Origin: CAZYBO01 sp964645205
GTDB taxonomy: Bacteria; Pseudomonadota; Alphaproteobacteria; Rickettsiales; SXRF01
Assembly (NCBI GenBank): GCA_964645205.1
Contig: CAZYBO010000003.1
Location: 124,001 to 188,000, forward strand
Length of the DNA stretch: 64,000 nt
Direction of reading: 5' to 3'
Shown here: in pieces, positions 33,817-43,633 of the stretch
How positions within the stretch are numbered: the stretch's first letter is position 1
Layout of the letters: each line of letters starts with the position of its first letter
The notes under the pieces: model-generated
Seen by the model: the letters and a program-made list of their open reading frames with translations, nothing else
The model's database searches: none
Told to the model about the DNA's origin: nothing
Position numbers and translations under genes: made by a program

Positions 33817-35474
33817 ACCCGTGCGACGTGCACTTCGATCACCGGCTTCTTATCCAGCTCGTTCTTCAAAATACCGCGTAGTGCCTTGCGCGCGGCTTCC
33901 TTAATTTGTTCGTCGTTGGGTTTGCCGCGCAGCGTTTCGATAGCGCGGGCGATTTCATCCACGCAATCTTCCAGCAGTTCCCTATCTTCTTTTTCATCGA
34001 TGATACCGGGCGTGCTGAGAATGGGTTTGCCTACCAGTTCTCCGGCCTTGTCCGTAATCACACTGATAAATACCGCGCCATCGTCGCGCAGTTTGCGGCG
34101 GGTTTTGATGATGGGGCTGTCCACAGGAATCATCGACAAGCCGTCGATAGCGATATAACCCGCTTCCACTTTACCGATCACGCTCGCCTCGCCTTTTTCC
34201 AACCACACGATCGCACCGTTATAGGCTTCCACCGTTTCGGGCACGCCGAGCGAACGCGCAAGTTTCGCGTGTTCGTGCAGGTGGCGCGGCTCGCCGTGCG
34301 TGGGCACAGCAATCAGCGGGCGCACGAGGGAATACATATGCTTCAATTCCTCACGCGCCGGATGGCCGGAAACGTGGATGCGGTCATGCTTGTCAACAAC
34401 CACTTCGATGCCTTTTTCGCAGAGGCGGTTGTAAATCCAGTTGATCTTGGTTTCGTTGCCGGGAATTTTGCGCGAGGAGAAAATCACCGTGTCGCCCGGA
34501 GTCAGGCGGATATTCGGATGGTCGCCGCGTGCGATGCGGGTAAGCGCTGCGCGGGATTCCCCCTGACAGCCGGTGCAGATGATGAGCGCATCTTTGCGCG
34601 GCAGGTTCATCACGTCGGAATCCTTGATGAACTCCACATTTTTCGGCAGGTAGCCTGCTTCACGCGCCGCTTCGGTCACGCGCCACAGCGAACGTCCGGC
34701 GAGCGCCACCACCCTGCCCGTTTCGGCAGCGGCGTGGATAAGCGTGAGCACACGCGCGAGGTTGGACGCAAACGTGGTGACGATCACACGCTGCGGGCAG
34801 GTTTCTATCAGCTCCACCAGATTTTTACGCACGTCGGCTTCGGAGCCGGAATTACCTTCCACAAATACGTTGGTGGAATCGCCGACCATCGCCAGCACTT
34901 CGCCGTCGCCGTAGCGTTTCAGAGTATCGTAATCCGACACGGGGCCAACCAGCGGTTCAGGATCAAATTTCCAGTCGCCGGTATGCATGACCACGCCTTT
35001 GGACGTAGTGATAGCTATCGCCTGCATTTCGGGAATCGAGTGGGTCAGCGCCACCAGTTCCAGAGCGAAGGGGCCGAGCGTCGTTTTGCCGCCGGATTTC
35101 AGCACATTGACGATCGGCTTTTTGCCGGGGCCCATTTCGGTGAGCTTATGGTTGAGGAACGCGGCCGTAAACGGTGTCGCGTAGATCGGGCATTCCAGCT
35201 CGCGCCACAGATACGGCACCGCGCCGAGATGGTCTTCATGCGCGTGGGTGAGCACCAGCCCGAGCAGATTTTCCTTATGTTGCAGGATAAATGAAATATC
35301 CGGCACGACGATTTCCACGCCCGGCAGGTATTCGCCCGCGAACCCGATGCCGCAATCCACCATCAGCCATTTGCCGTCGATGGTGTAGAGGTTCAGGTTC
35401 ATGCCGATTTCGTTGGAGCCGCCGAGCGGCACGAACAGCAATTCGTCGTGGAATTTAGTGAAGTCGAAGGCCAT
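33813..35474 (-). CDS. rnj: Ribonuclease J
   Basis: RNase J is a metallo-beta-lactamase-fold exo- and endonuclease used in RNA processing in alphaproteobacteria. The 553-residue protein has the metal motif THAHEDHLGAVPY near residue 75, GDWKFDPEP near 168, the beta-CASP region (GDSTNVFVEG, CTGCQGES) and the terminal motifs HVSGHPAREEL and PTHGEPRHL. It lies between coaX and the convergent island. Confidence 0.96.
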   Translation of the reverse strand: MAFDFTKFHDELLFVPLGGSNEIGMNLNLYTIDGKWLMVDCGIGFAGEYLPGVEIVVPDISFILQHKENLLGLVLTHAHEDHLGAVPYLWRELECPIYATPFTAAFLNHKLTEMGPGKKPIVNVLKSGGKTTLGPFALELVALTHSIPEMQAIAITTSKGVVMHTGDWKFDPEPLVGPVSDYDTLKRYGDGEVLAMVGDSTNVFVEGNSGSEADVRKNLVELIETCPQRVIVTTFASNLARVLTLIHAAAETGRVVALAGRSLWRVTEAAREAGYLPKNVEFIKDSDVMNLPRKDALIICTGCQGESRAALTRIARGDHPNIRLTPGDTVIFSSRKIPGNETKINWIYNRLCEKGIEVVVDKHDRIHVSGHPAREELKHMYSLVRPLIAVPTHGEPRHLHEHAKLARSLGVPETVEAYNGAIVWLEKGEASVIGKVEAGYIAIDGLSMIPVDSPIIKTRRKLRDDGAVFISVITDKAGELVGKPILSTPGIIDEKEDRELLEDCVDEIARAIETLRGKPNDEQIKEAARKALRGILKNELDKKPVIEVHVARV

Positions 35475-35490
35475 GGGATGTGTAAACCAG

Positions 35491-36258
35491 TTATTTATTC
35501 ATTTCGTAAATTTCCCTCAGCCCGTAGATCGTGAGATCCGGCTCGACCTGCTCAATGGATTGGCAGGCTTTGGCATAGAGGGAAGCCAGTCCACCGGTGG
35601 CGATCACTTTCATCGGAGAAGCGTGTTCCTCCTTGATGCGGTAGGTAATCATCTCCACCAACCCGGCATAGCCGTAATAGACGCCGGACTGCATGGCGTC
35701 AATCGTATTCGTGCCGATAACCCTTGGCGGGCGCTGGATTCCGACGTTCGGCAGCTTCGCCGCCGCGCGGTGCAGGGCTTCGAGCGAGAGGTTGACGCCG
35801 GGCGCGATCACGCCGCCTAAATATTCGCCTTTGCCGCTGACCACGTCGAACGTCGTCGCCGTGCCGAAATCGACGACGATCAGCGCTTCGCGGAACATGT
35901 TCCACGCCGCCATCGAATTCACCAGACGGTCGGCGCCGACTTCGCCGGGATTGTCGATCTTCACCGGCATACCGCAATTGATCCGCGGATCGCCGACCAC
36001 CATCAGCTCCGTGTTGAAATAATGGCGCGCAAGCATGCGCAGATTGAACAGCGCCTGCGGCACAACGGACGCCAGTATCGCGCCGGTAATCTGTTTGGGC
36101 AGGATGTTCGCGCGCTCCATCACCTGCATCAGCCACACGCCGTATTCGTCGGCGGTACGGTGGCTATCGGTGGAGATGCGCCATTGCCCGGCGAGCATGT
36201 TGTCTTTGAACACGGCGAATACCACATTCGTATTCCCGGCGTCGATGACCAGCAGCAT
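35491..36258 (-). CDS. coaX: Type III pantothenate kinase
   Basis: CoaX phosphorylates pantothenate, the first step from pantothenate to coenzyme A. The 255-residue protein has the ATP-binding motif DAGNTNVVFAVF at the N-terminus, GADRLVNSMAAW near residue 108 and DFGTATTFDVV near 130, all typical. It follows birA by 2 bases in a birA-coaX-rnj series, a common alphaproteobacterial order. Confidence 0.95.
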   Translation of the reverse strand: MLLVIDAGNTNVVFAVFKDNMLAGQWRISTDSHRTADEYGVWLMQVMERANILPKQITGAILASVVPQALFNLRMLARHYFNTELMVVGDPRINCGMPVKIDNPGEVGADRLVNSMAAWNMFREALIVVDFGTATTFDVVSGKGEYLGGVIAPGVNLSLEALHRAAAKLPNVGIQRPPRVIGTNTIDAMQSGVYYGYAGLVEMITYRIKEEHASPMKVIATGGLASLYAKACQSIEQVEPDLTIYGLREIYEMNK

Positions 36259-36260
36259 GG

Positions 36261-37043
36261 CTAGCCCCTCACGGTTTCGGCGGGGAACACGTCCGCCGCA
36301 TGCACCTGATGTGTTTTGCCGTTGGCGAGCTTGAGCAGCAGGCTACCGTTTTCGTCGATACCCTGAGCGACGCCTTCGATCTCCGAATCCGGTAGGCGGG
36401 CGCGTACGCGCGCTTTCATGCCCCATGCGGATTTCGTCCATTGCTTGCGGATGGGCGCAAAGCCTTTGAGGTTCCACTGGTTGTACGATTCGATGAAATG
36501 GTGGATGAGGCGAGAAAGGATGATCTTCGCGCTAACCAGCTCCACGCCCGCGTCTTTCAGGCAGGTGGCAGGAAATTCCGTGCGCGGCGGAAAGCTTTCG
36601 ACGTTAACGCCAATACCGACAGCCACCCACGCTTCTTTTTTCTCCGGGTTCTGGAACGATTCGAGCAGGATGCCGCCGACCTTGCGATCGTCGAGCAGAA
36701 TATCATTCGGCCATTTGCATTGCATGCGCGTCCCCTCGGGCAGCAGCGGCGACAGCGCTTCCACCACGGCAACCGCAGCCACGAACGAAAGCTGGCTTAA
36801 CTCCTCAAGCGGCTTTTCCGGTTTGAGTAGAATTGTGACGAACAGGTTGCCTTCCTGCGATACCCAGTTGCGTCCGAGCCTACCCTTGCCACCCGTTTGG
36901 CGCTTCGCCCAGATCACTGCGCCGTGGCCGCTTCCGGCTTTCGCCAGCCTCTTGGCCTCCTCGTTCGTGGAATCAAGGATGTCGAACGACAACAAGTGAT
37001 AGTCGTTGAGCAGGTTGGGTTTTAGTTTTTTTTCAGCGCTCAT
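36261..37043 (-). CDS. birA: Biotin--protein ligase without DNA-binding domain
   Basis: This ligase attaches biotin to carboxylase carrier proteins. The 260-residue sequence has the biotinyl-AMP loop GGKGRLGRNW near residue 50, KWPNDILLDDRKVGGILLES near 105 and a C-terminal SH3-like domain. The N-terminal helix-turn-helix of the regulatory type is missing, so it should not act as a repressor. The ATG at 37043 is one base after the nuoN stop. The longer frame merely overlaps nuoN. Confidence 0.94.
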   Translation of the reverse strand: MSAEKKLKPNLLNDYHLLSFDILDSTNEEAKRLAKAGSGHGAVIWAKRQTGGKGRLGRNWVSQEGNLFVTILLKPEKPLEELSQLSFVAAVAVVEALSPLLPEGTRMQCKWPNDILLDDRKVGGILLESFQNPEKKEAWVAVGIGVNVESFPPRTEFPATCLKDAGVELVSAKIILSRLIHHFIESYNQWNLKGFAPIRKQWTKSAWGMKARVRARLPDSEIEGVAQGIDENGSLLLKLANGKTHQVHAADVFPAETVRG

Positions 37044-37044
37044 A

Positions 37045-38511
37045 TTACGGTAACAATGCCTGTGCCGCCGCCTTCGCCTGCGCCACCAGCGGGGTGGGCA
37101 CAAGGAAAAACAGCAGGGTTACCGCACCGCCGATAAAAACAGCCGCCCGCAACGAGAGCGGGGAGACCGTGTCGAAAGGCTGCGCGGGTTCGTCGAAATA
37201 CATGGTTTTCACCACTTTCAGGTAGTAATAGCAGCCGATCACGCTGGCGGCAACGCCTATGACCGCAAGAACCACCAGCCCGCCTTGCAGCGCGGCCAGA
37301 ATCACCCACATTTTACCGAAAAATCCAGCCAGCGGCGGAATCCCCGCCATAGAAAACATGAATATGGAAATAGCAATCGCCAGCGTGGGCTGTGTCTGCG
37401 ACAAACCGGCAAGGGATGCGATGGATTCGACCGGTTTACCCTTGCGCTGCATCAGCAGCACGCACCCGAACATGCCCGCACTCATGAAAATATAGATGGC
37501 AAGGTAGATCATCATCGCCTGCACGCCCACCTGATTACCCGCCGCCAGCCCCATGAGCATGAACCCGACATGGCCGATAGAGCTATAGGCAAGCAGGCGT
37601 TTGATGCTGGTTTGGCGAATCGCCGCCAGCGCGCCCAGCAGCATGGAGCCGATGGAAATACATATCAGAACCGGCTGCCACTGGCTGAGCAGATCGCCGA
37701 ACGGCTGCAACATCAGGCGCGTAAATAGCGCAAGCGCAGCGGCCTTTGGCGCAGTGGCGAAAAACGCGGTCACCGGCGTGGGCGCGCCTTCATAGACGTC
37801 GGGCGTCCACATATGGAACGGCACAGCGGATAATTTGAAGCAGAAGCCGATTACCATCAGCACCATGCCCACCAGCAGCCCTTTGCTGACGCCACCTTCC
37901 GCATGCGCAAACAATTTGCCGAGCGTATCGAAGCTGGTGGTTCCCGAGAAGCCATAGACCAGCGACATGCCAAACAGCATCATGCCCGACGCCAGCGCGC
38001 CGAGGACGAAATATTTCAGCCCTGCCTCACTCGATTTCGCATGATCGCGCTCGAACGATGCAAGTACGTATAGCCCAAGGCTCGACATTTCGAGCGCCAT
38101 ATATAACGAGAGCAAATTACCCGCCGATACCATCAGCATCATGCCGAGCAGCGAAAGCAGCATCAGCACTACGAACTCAAATGGTCTACCTTTTCCTTCA
38201 GTGAGCCAGCCGGACGACAGCAGCATTACCATCGCGCCAGCAAGCAGAATGACGCATTTGGCAAAGGCGGTAAAGCGATCGGCGATAAACATGCCGTTGA
38301 ACACCACCACCGTGCCTTGATAGCCGTACGCCACGAGCAGGAGCGTAAAGCCGATAATCACCAGCGCGGCCACCGTGAGGAAGCCGTTTGCGTATTTCAT
38401 GCGGTACACGCCGTACATCAGCAGCAGCATCGATACCACGCCGAGATACACCTCCGGTATCACCGCCGCCAGCGTCGAAAACCCGATATCGCCCATCATA
38501 TTGCCGGTCAT
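37045..38511 (-). CDS. nuoN: NADH-quinone oxidoreductase subunit N
   Basis: NuoN is one of the three antiporter-like proton-pumping membrane subunits of complex I. The 488-residue protein has about 14 membrane helices, with the conserved lysine segments near FKLSAVPFHMWTPDVYEGAP (about 220) and IKRLLAYSSIGHVGFM (about 290). The ATG at 38511 overlaps the nuoM stop as ATGA. It is the last subunit gene of the operon. Confidence 0.95.
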   Translation of the reverse strand: MTGNMMGDIGFSTLAAVIPEVYLGVVSMLLLMYGVYRMKYANGFLTVAALVIIGFTLLLVAYGYQGTVVVFNGMFIADRFTAFAKCVILLAGAMVMLLSSGWLTEGKGRPFEFVVLMLLSLLGMMLMVSAGNLLSLYMALEMSSLGLYVLASFERDHAKSSEAGLKYFVLGALASGMMLFGMSLVYGFSGTTSFDTLGKLFAHAEGGVSKGLLVGMVLMVIGFCFKLSAVPFHMWTPDVYEGAPTPVTAFFATAPKAAALALFTRLMLQPFGDLLSQWQPVLICISIGSMLLGALAAIRQTSIKRLLAYSSIGHVGFMLMGLAAGNQVGVQAMMIYLAIYIFMSAGMFGCVLLMQRKGKPVESIASLAGLSQTQPTLAIAISIFMFSMAGIPPLAGFFGKMWVILAALQGGLVVLAVIGVAASVIGCYYYLKVVKTMYFDEPAQPFDTVSPLSLRAAVFIGGAVTLLFFLVPTPLVAQAKAAAQALLP

Positions 38512-39986
38512 TTCGTCGCTCCCGCCGTTTGCGCGATGAGCTTGGTCACCGACGCATCCATCGCACTGATATAAGGTTTCGGATAGATGCCGATCCACAG
38601 CGCGAGCACGATGATGGGCACGAAGATCGTGATTTCGCGTGCGCCCACGTCATGCATGGTTTTCACATCGTCATGCACCAGTTCTCCGAACACGACACGG
38701 CGATAAAGCCACAACATATACGCAGCGCCGAGCACCACGCCGGTAGTAGCGAGGAACGCCACCCAACTGCTTGCCTGATATGCACCCAGCAATATTAAAA
38801 ACTCGCCCACGAAACCGGAGGTAGAAGGCAATCCGACCGAAGCCATGGTGAAGAACATAAAGATCAGCGCATAGCGCGGCATGATATTCACCACGCCGCC
38901 ATAGCGGTTGATGTCGCGGGTATGCAAGCGGTCATAAACCACGCCCACGCAGAGGAAGAGCGCACCTGAAACCAGACCATGGCTGATCATCTGCATGATA
39001 GCGCCTTCAATACCTTGCATATTGAAAGCAAAAATCCCAATGGTCACGAAGCCCATATGCGCCACCGACGAATAGGCGATGAGTTTTTTCATATCCTGCT
39101 GCGCAAGCGCTACCAGCGAGGTATAGATCACCGCAATGATACTTAAGCCGAACATCAGCGGCGCGAAATAGTGCGACGCATCCGGCAACATCGGCAGCGA
39201 GAAACGCAGGAAGCCGTATGCCCCCATTTTGAGCAGGATACCCGCAAGGATCACCGACCCGGCGGTGGGCGCCTGAACGTGCGCGTCAGGCAACCAGGTA
39301 TGCACCGGCCACATCGGAACTTTTACCGCGAACGACGCGAACATCGCCAGCCACAACCATTGCTGCACGCCAAGCGTCAGCTTCGGTGCGGCGTTCATCA
39401 GCTCGGGCATGGCGGTGGTACCGAACGCAAGGTAAAGGTAAACGATGGCGACTAAAAACAGCACCGAACCGGCGAGCGTGTAGAGGAAAAATTTATAGGC
39501 CGCGTAGATACGCTGCTTGCCGCCCCAAATGCCGATGATGAGGTACATCGGGATGAGCATGCCCTCGAAGAAAATATAGAACATCACGACATCCAATGCC
39601 GCGAACACGCCGATGACGAACGCTTCCAGCACGAGGAAGCACACCATGAACCCGCGCACGCGCTCGGTGATGGACTCCCAGCTGCACAGAATACAAATCG
39701 GCATGAGGAAGGTGGTGAGCAGCACCATGAATAGCGAGATGCCGTCGATGCCGAGATAATAGCCGATATTCAGCCCTGCAAACCAGCTATGCTTCTCCAC
39801 GAACTGGAAATCGGCCGAAGCGTTATCGAATCCAACCCACAGCAGCAGCGACGCGAAGAAGGTCACCAGCGTAGTAAACAGCGCGATGTAGCGCGCTTCG
39901 CTGGCGGCTTGCAGCGTGTCACCGCGCGTACATAGCAGGATCAGGAGCGCGCCGAGCAGAGGCAGCAGGATAAGAGCGGTCAACAT
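38508..39986 (-). CDS. nuoM: NADH-quinone oxidoreductase subunit M
   Basis: NuoM is the second antiporter-like subunit of complex I. The 492-residue protein has about 14 membrane helices. Family marks include the key glutamate in the FFEGMLIPMYLIIGIWGG stretch near residue 145, the FAVKVPMWPVHTWLPDAHV segment near 225 and MKKLIAYSSVAHMGFV near 300. It is coupled to nuoN by a four-base overlap and follows nuoL by one base. Confidence 0.96.
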   Translation of the reverse strand: MLTALILLPLLGALLILLCTRGDTLQAASEARYIALFTTLVTFFASLLLWVGFDNASADFQFVEKHSWFAGLNIGYYLGIDGISLFMVLLTTFLMPICILCSWESITERVRGFMVCFLVLEAFVIGVFAALDVVMFYIFFEGMLIPMYLIIGIWGGKQRIYAAYKFFLYTLAGSVLFLVAIVYLYLAFGTTAMPELMNAAPKLTLGVQQWLWLAMFASFAVKVPMWPVHTWLPDAHVQAPTAGSVILAGILLKMGAYGFLRFSLPMLPDASHYFAPLMFGLSIIAVIYTSLVALAQQDMKKLIAYSSVAHMGFVTIGIFAFNMQGIEGAIMQMISHGLVSGALFLCVGVVYDRLHTRDINRYGGVVNIMPRYALIFMFFTMASVGLPSTSGFVGEFLILLGAYQASSWVAFLATTGVVLGAAYMLWLYRRVVFGELVHDDVKTMHDVGAREITIFVPIIVLALWIGIYPKPYISAMDASVTKLIAQTAGATK

Positions 39987-39987
39987 G

Positions 39988-41949
39988 CTACATCCCCCCT
40001 ACTACGACCCAGCTGAGGATGGCTAAGAAGCCAAGCAGCATGGCGAACGCGTAATGATAGACATAGCCGGTTTGCAGCCGCGCGGTGCGCGTGGCGAAAA
40101 GCTGTGTAAGGAACGCAGCGCCGTTCGGCCCCAGCCCGTCGATAATCGCCTCATCCCAGAATTTCCACAGGAAATGCCCGAGCCTGCGTGCAGGACGTAC
40201 GAACAACCTGTCGTACAGTTCGTCAATGTACCATTTATTAAGGAAGAAGCGGTAAAGGAACGGAAAACTTTTAGCCATGATTTTGGGGAACATAGGGTTG
40301 ACGATATAAGCGTACCACGCCAGCCCGATGCCGGAAAGCGCGAGCAGCAGCGGCAACGTAGCGACCCAGCCGGGAGCATGGTGCGCATGTTCGAGTGCTT
40401 CATGCGATGCGATGGAAGCCTGCCAGAACACCCCCTCCGGCGATACCATACCGAGAACATGGTACCCGATCATCCCCGAGAACACGGCGCCGAGCGCTAG
40501 CAGCGCCAGCGGCTTTAACATAATCGCGGGCGACTCATGCACGTGCGACATGACTTCTTTGGATGCGCGCGGCGCGCCATGGAAGGTGAGGAACAGCAGC
40601 CGCCATGAATAAAACGCCGTCATGAACGCCGCCGCGATACCGAACCAGAAGGCTACGCGCCCAACGCCGTTGGCGGCATAGGCCGCTTCTAAAATCATAT
40701 CCTTGGAATAATACCCCGCGAACACAGGAATACCCGCCAGCGCCAGCGACCCGATCCACATATACCCGTAGGTGACAGGCATATGTTTCCACAGGCCACC
40801 CATGTTGCGCATATCCTGCTCACCCGACACGCCGTGGATCACCGACCCCGCCCCGAGGAACAGAAGCGCTTTGAAGAATGCATGCGTCATCAGGTGGAAA
40901 ATGGCCGCCGAGTAAGCGCCCACACCGCAGGCGAAGAACATGTACCCTAATTGCGAACACGTGGAGTAGGCGATCACGCGCTTGATGTCGTTCTGCACGA
41001 GACCAACCGTCGCGGCAAAAAAGGCAGTCAGTGCACCAACTAGACATACTATTTCAAGTGCTTGCGGTGATTGCTCGAACAATGGCGAGCAGCGCGCCAC
41101 CATGAATACGCCAGCCGTTACCATGGTTGCGGCATGGATGAGCGCCGATACCGGAGTGGGACCTTCCATCGCATCCGGCAGCCATGTATGCAACCCGAAC
41201 TGCGCGGATTTACCCATTGCGCCGATAAACAGCAGGATGCAGATCAAGGTCATAGCATGTATATCTTGCCCGAGAAAATGCATCGTATCTTTCGCATGCG
41301 CAGACGCTGCGGCAAAGATCGTATCGAAATGCACGCTGCCGAACAAGGCGAATACCGCAAAAATCCCGAGCGCAAACCCGAAGTCACCCACACGGTTGAC
41401 AAGGAACGCCTTGATCGCCGCTGCGTTCGCTTCCGGCTTTTTAAACCAGAAACCGATGAGCAGGTACGAGCACAGCCCCACCCCTTCCCAGCCGAGGAAT
41501 AACTGCACAAGATTGTCGCTGGTCACCAGCATCAGCATGAAAAAAGTAAACAAGGAGAGATAGGCCATGAAGCGCGGCTGGTGGTCGTCGTGGCTCATAT
41601 AGCCCACGGAATAAAGATGTACCACCGATGATACCCAGGTAACAACGACCAGCATCACCGCCGTAAGCGCATCCACCCGCAATGTCCAATGCGCGGCAAA
41701 ATCGCCGGAGACAATCCATGGCGCAATGGTGGCCTTCATTACCAAGCCGCCCTCGCCTACCAGCTCACGCCAGCCTAAATGCGAGGTTGCCAGTGATGCG
41801 AAATCCAAAAACACGATACCCGAGAGCACGGCCGACAACACCATCGCCCCGCAGGTAACCGCCTGCGCGACCTTCGGCGTGATGGAACGTACGGTCAATC
41901 CTACGATGAGCGCGGCAAGCAGGGGGAGGAATACGATAAGCTGGATCAT
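39988..41949 (-). CDS. nuoL: NADH-quinone oxidoreductase subunit L
   Basis: NuoL is the distal antiporter-like subunit of complex I, with the long lateral helix at its C-terminus. The 653-residue protein shows the VQLFLGWEGVGLCSYLLIGFW region near residue 135, SAQFGLHTWLPDAMEGPTPV near 235 and IKRVIAYSTCSQLGYMF near 325. Length is normal. One base separates it from nuoM and one from nuoK. Confidence 0.97.
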   Translation of the reverse strand: MIQLIVFLPLLAALIVGLTVRSITPKVAQAVTCGAMVLSAVLSGIVFLDFASLATSHLGWRELVGEGGLVMKATIAPWIVSGDFAAHWTLRVDALTAVMLVVVTWVSSVVHLYSVGYMSHDDHQPRFMAYLSLFTFFMLMLVTSDNLVQLFLGWEGVGLCSYLLIGFWFKKPEANAAAIKAFLVNRVGDFGFALGIFAVFALFGSVHFDTIFAAASAHAKDTMHFLGQDIHAMTLICILLFIGAMGKSAQFGLHTWLPDAMEGPTPVSALIHAATMVTAGVFMVARCSPLFEQSPQALEIVCLVGALTAFFAATVGLVQNDIKRVIAYSTCSQLGYMFFACGVGAYSAAIFHLMTHAFFKALLFLGAGSVIHGVSGEQDMRNMGGLWKHMPVTYGYMWIGSLALAGIPVFAGYYSKDMILEAAYAANGVGRVAFWFGIAAAFMTAFYSWRLLFLTFHGAPRASKEVMSHVHESPAIMLKPLALLALGAVFSGMIGYHVLGMVSPEGVFWQASIASHEALEHAHHAPGWVATLPLLLALSGIGLAWYAYIVNPMFPKIMAKSFPFLYRFFLNKWYIDELYDRLFVRPARRLGHFLWKFWDEAIIDGLGPNGAAFLTQLFATRTARLQTGYVYHYAFAMLLGFLAILSWVVVGGM

Positions 41950-41950
41950 G

Positions 41951-42277
41951 CTAGCCCTTCATCATATGCGCATCTTCCACCGCGATGGTGCCGCGGTTAC
42001 GGAAGTAAATCACAAGAATGGCAAGGCCGATGGCGGCTTCGGCGGCGGCGACCGTAAGCACGAACAGCGCAAAAATCTGCCCCGTAAGGTCGGAAAGCGC
42101 CACCGAGAACGCCACGAAATTGATATTTACCGCCAGCAAGATAAGCTCGATGGACATCAGTATGGTGATAATGTTCTTGCGGTTTAAGAATATCCCGCAG
42201 ATGCCGATGGTAAACAACAGGCTGGAGAGCACAAGATAGTGGAAAATACCGATAGTTCCGAAGAATGTCTGCGCCAT
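41951..42277 (-). CDS. nuoK: NADH-quinone oxidoreductase subunit K
   Basis: NuoK is a three-helix membrane subunit of complex I. The 108-residue protein has the glutamate in LMSIELILLAVNIN near residue 40 and the second acidic residue in AAAEAAIGLAILV near 77, both part of the proton path. It is a few residues longer than the common 101-103 at its C-terminus. It lies one base from both nuoJ and nuoL. Confidence 0.96.
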   Translation of the reverse strand: MAQTFFGTIGIFHYLVLSSLLFTIGICGIFLNRKNIITILMSIELILLAVNINFVAFSVALSDLTGQIFALFVLTVAAAEAAIGLAILVIYFRNRGTIAVEDAHMMKG

Positions 42278-42278
42278 A

Positions 42279-42902
42279 TTATGCGATCCCCTGCCCCGGT
42301 TTTACTTTCACGATTTTCATGCAATCTTCGGGACGGCGCGAAAGCTGGTCGGCGATCTTCTGCTTACGCACGCCGGGGCGCGAGCGCAGCGTGAGCACGA
42401 TCGCACCGATCATGGCGATGAGCAGAATCACGCCCGCCATCTGGAAGGGGTAGAGATAGTAGGTATAGAGAAGGTTACCGATAGCCTGCACGTTGCTGGT
42501 CGTCTGCGGGTCAGGAATCGCGTGTTCGGCCAGCGCATTGGAATGCGGCGCACCAATGGACACGGAATAGACGAACACCAGCTCGATGAACACGATAAAC
42601 GCCACCCCCAGTCCCATGGGCAGATATTTCAGGAAGCCCTGGCGCAGCTCGGTAAAATTAATATCGAGCATCATGACCACGAACAGGAACAGCACCGCCA
42701 CCGCGCCGACATAGACGATCACCAGCGTCATGGCGATATATTCCGCGCCCAGCAATACGAACAGCCCTGCGGAATTAAAGAAGGCGAGGATCAGGAAAAA
42801 TACCGAATGCACCGGATTTTTCGACGAAATGACCATAGCCGCCGACAGCACCGTCACCGCGGAGAACAGGTAGAACAGCAATGTGGCAATGAGTTCGGGC
42901 AT
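42279..42902 (-). CDS. nuoJ: NADH-quinone oxidoreductase subunit J
   Basis: NuoJ is a five-helix membrane subunit of complex I. The 207-residue protein has the NPVHSVFFLILAFFNSAGLF region near residue 30 and VYVGAVAVLFLFVVMMLDI near 65. The start codon shares one base with the stop of the secreted-protein gene upstream (TAATG), so translation is coupled across that non-Nuo gene. Confidence 0.95.
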   Translation of the reverse strand: MPELIATLLFYLFSAVTVLSAAMVISSKNPVHSVFFLILAFFNSAGLFVLLGAEYIAMTLVIVYVGAVAVLFLFVVMMLDINFTELRQGFLKYLPMGLGVAFIVFIELVFVYSVSIGAPHSNALAEHAIPDPQTTSNVQAIGNLLYTYYLYPFQMAGVILLIAMIGAIVLTLRSRPGVRKQKIADQLSRRPEDCMKIVKVKPGQGIA

Positions 42903-43429
42903 TACTGCTTCACCTCATCTTTATGTTTTTCCTGTTTTTTGCGGTAAAGCTCCAGCGATTTGTCGGTCGGGCAGGCTAAAACCTCCAGAATGCGCCCGTT
43001 CTCTTTTACTATAGTGCGGATGGCTGTCACGCTAGTGGCCTTCCTGTCGGGCGTGGGAGTTCGCTTGTAATCGACCATAAACTGCCCTGTTGGATTTATC
43101 GGCCATGTAAAAAGCGTTACCGGGAATTGCATCGAGATTTTCCCCGAATGGTCGAACGAGATGCGTGCGTCGCCGGGAATGCTATCCCGCATGGAACCTT
43201 CAAACATCTCATTGAAAAATTCTTTGTTCACTTCGTTTATACATGCCAACGATGCGGGGTGGATATGCGCCTTGCGTTTTTCAACGCTTTTGCTGTTGAT
43301 GGCATCGATATACGCATCTGCAAACACCTGCTCCTCCGGAGCAAGGGCAAATGCAGCGGATGAAATGGCTGCAGCCGCAGACAACATCGCCACAGACAAG
43401 AGGGTAAGTTTTGCGGTTCTCATCATCAT
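42902..43429 (-). CDS. Unknown secreted protein inside the nuo operon
   Basis: The 175-residue protein has a signal peptide with a long Ala/Ser hydrophobic core (about residues 8-29, ending SSAAFA-LAP). The mature part starts with a helical stretch (FADAYIDAINSKSVEKRKAHI) and ends with a Lys/Glu-rich tail. Two cysteines (LACINE, VLACPTD) could form a disulfide. I see no known family. It lies between the microproteins and nuoJ, same strand, without gaps. Confidence 0.75.
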   Translation of the reverse strand: MMMRTAKLTLLSVAMLSAAAAISSAAFALAPEEQVFADAYIDAINSKSVEKRKAHIHPASLACINEVNKEFFNEMFEGSMRDSIPGDARISFDHSGKISMQFPVTLFTWPINPTGQFMVDYKRTPTPDRKATSVTAIRTIVKENGRILEVLACPTDKSLELYRKKQEKHKDEVKQ

Positions 43430-43630
43430 TCAGTCCCCGCCTCCACCGTCACCGCCGCCGCAATCGCCTCCATCAGACGTACCGCAATCCGCATCGCCAG
43501 TGCTGTACATGAACCCGCTATCTCCACCGCCACTATCACTTCCCTTACCATTTGCGCGCCTTGAAAAGACAAAGATTAAAACCCCGATAGCCATGGCACA
43601 TATTAAAAATACTATGGGTATATTGAACAT
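43430..43630 (-). CDS. Gly/Asp-rich single-span microprotein, second copy
   Basis: The 66-residue protein has one membrane helix (about 4-23), a short basic segment (SRRANGKG) and a tail made almost only of Gly, Asp, Ser and Cys (such as GGDCGGGDGGGGD). Its upstream neighbour at 43634-43801 has the same plan, so they look like a tandem duplication. The acidic glycine tail could bind metal, but this is speculation. It is directly adjacent to the secreted-protein gene. Confidence 0.65.
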   Translation of the reverse strand: MFNIPIVFLICAMAIGVLIFVFSRRANGKGSDSGGGDSGFMYSTGDADCGTSDGGDCGGGDGGGGD

Positions 43631-43633
43631 TAC

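Noticed and set aside
33906..35294. 462-codon open frame antisense to rnj
   Set aside because: It mirrors the rnj codon pattern in a GC-rich gene, has no recognisable domain, and RNase J on the other strand is certain.
43022..43039. CTGTCAC inside the secreted-protein gene as a Pho box
   Set aside because: The second half at the 11-base period (GTGGCCT) does not match, and it lies in coding sequence.
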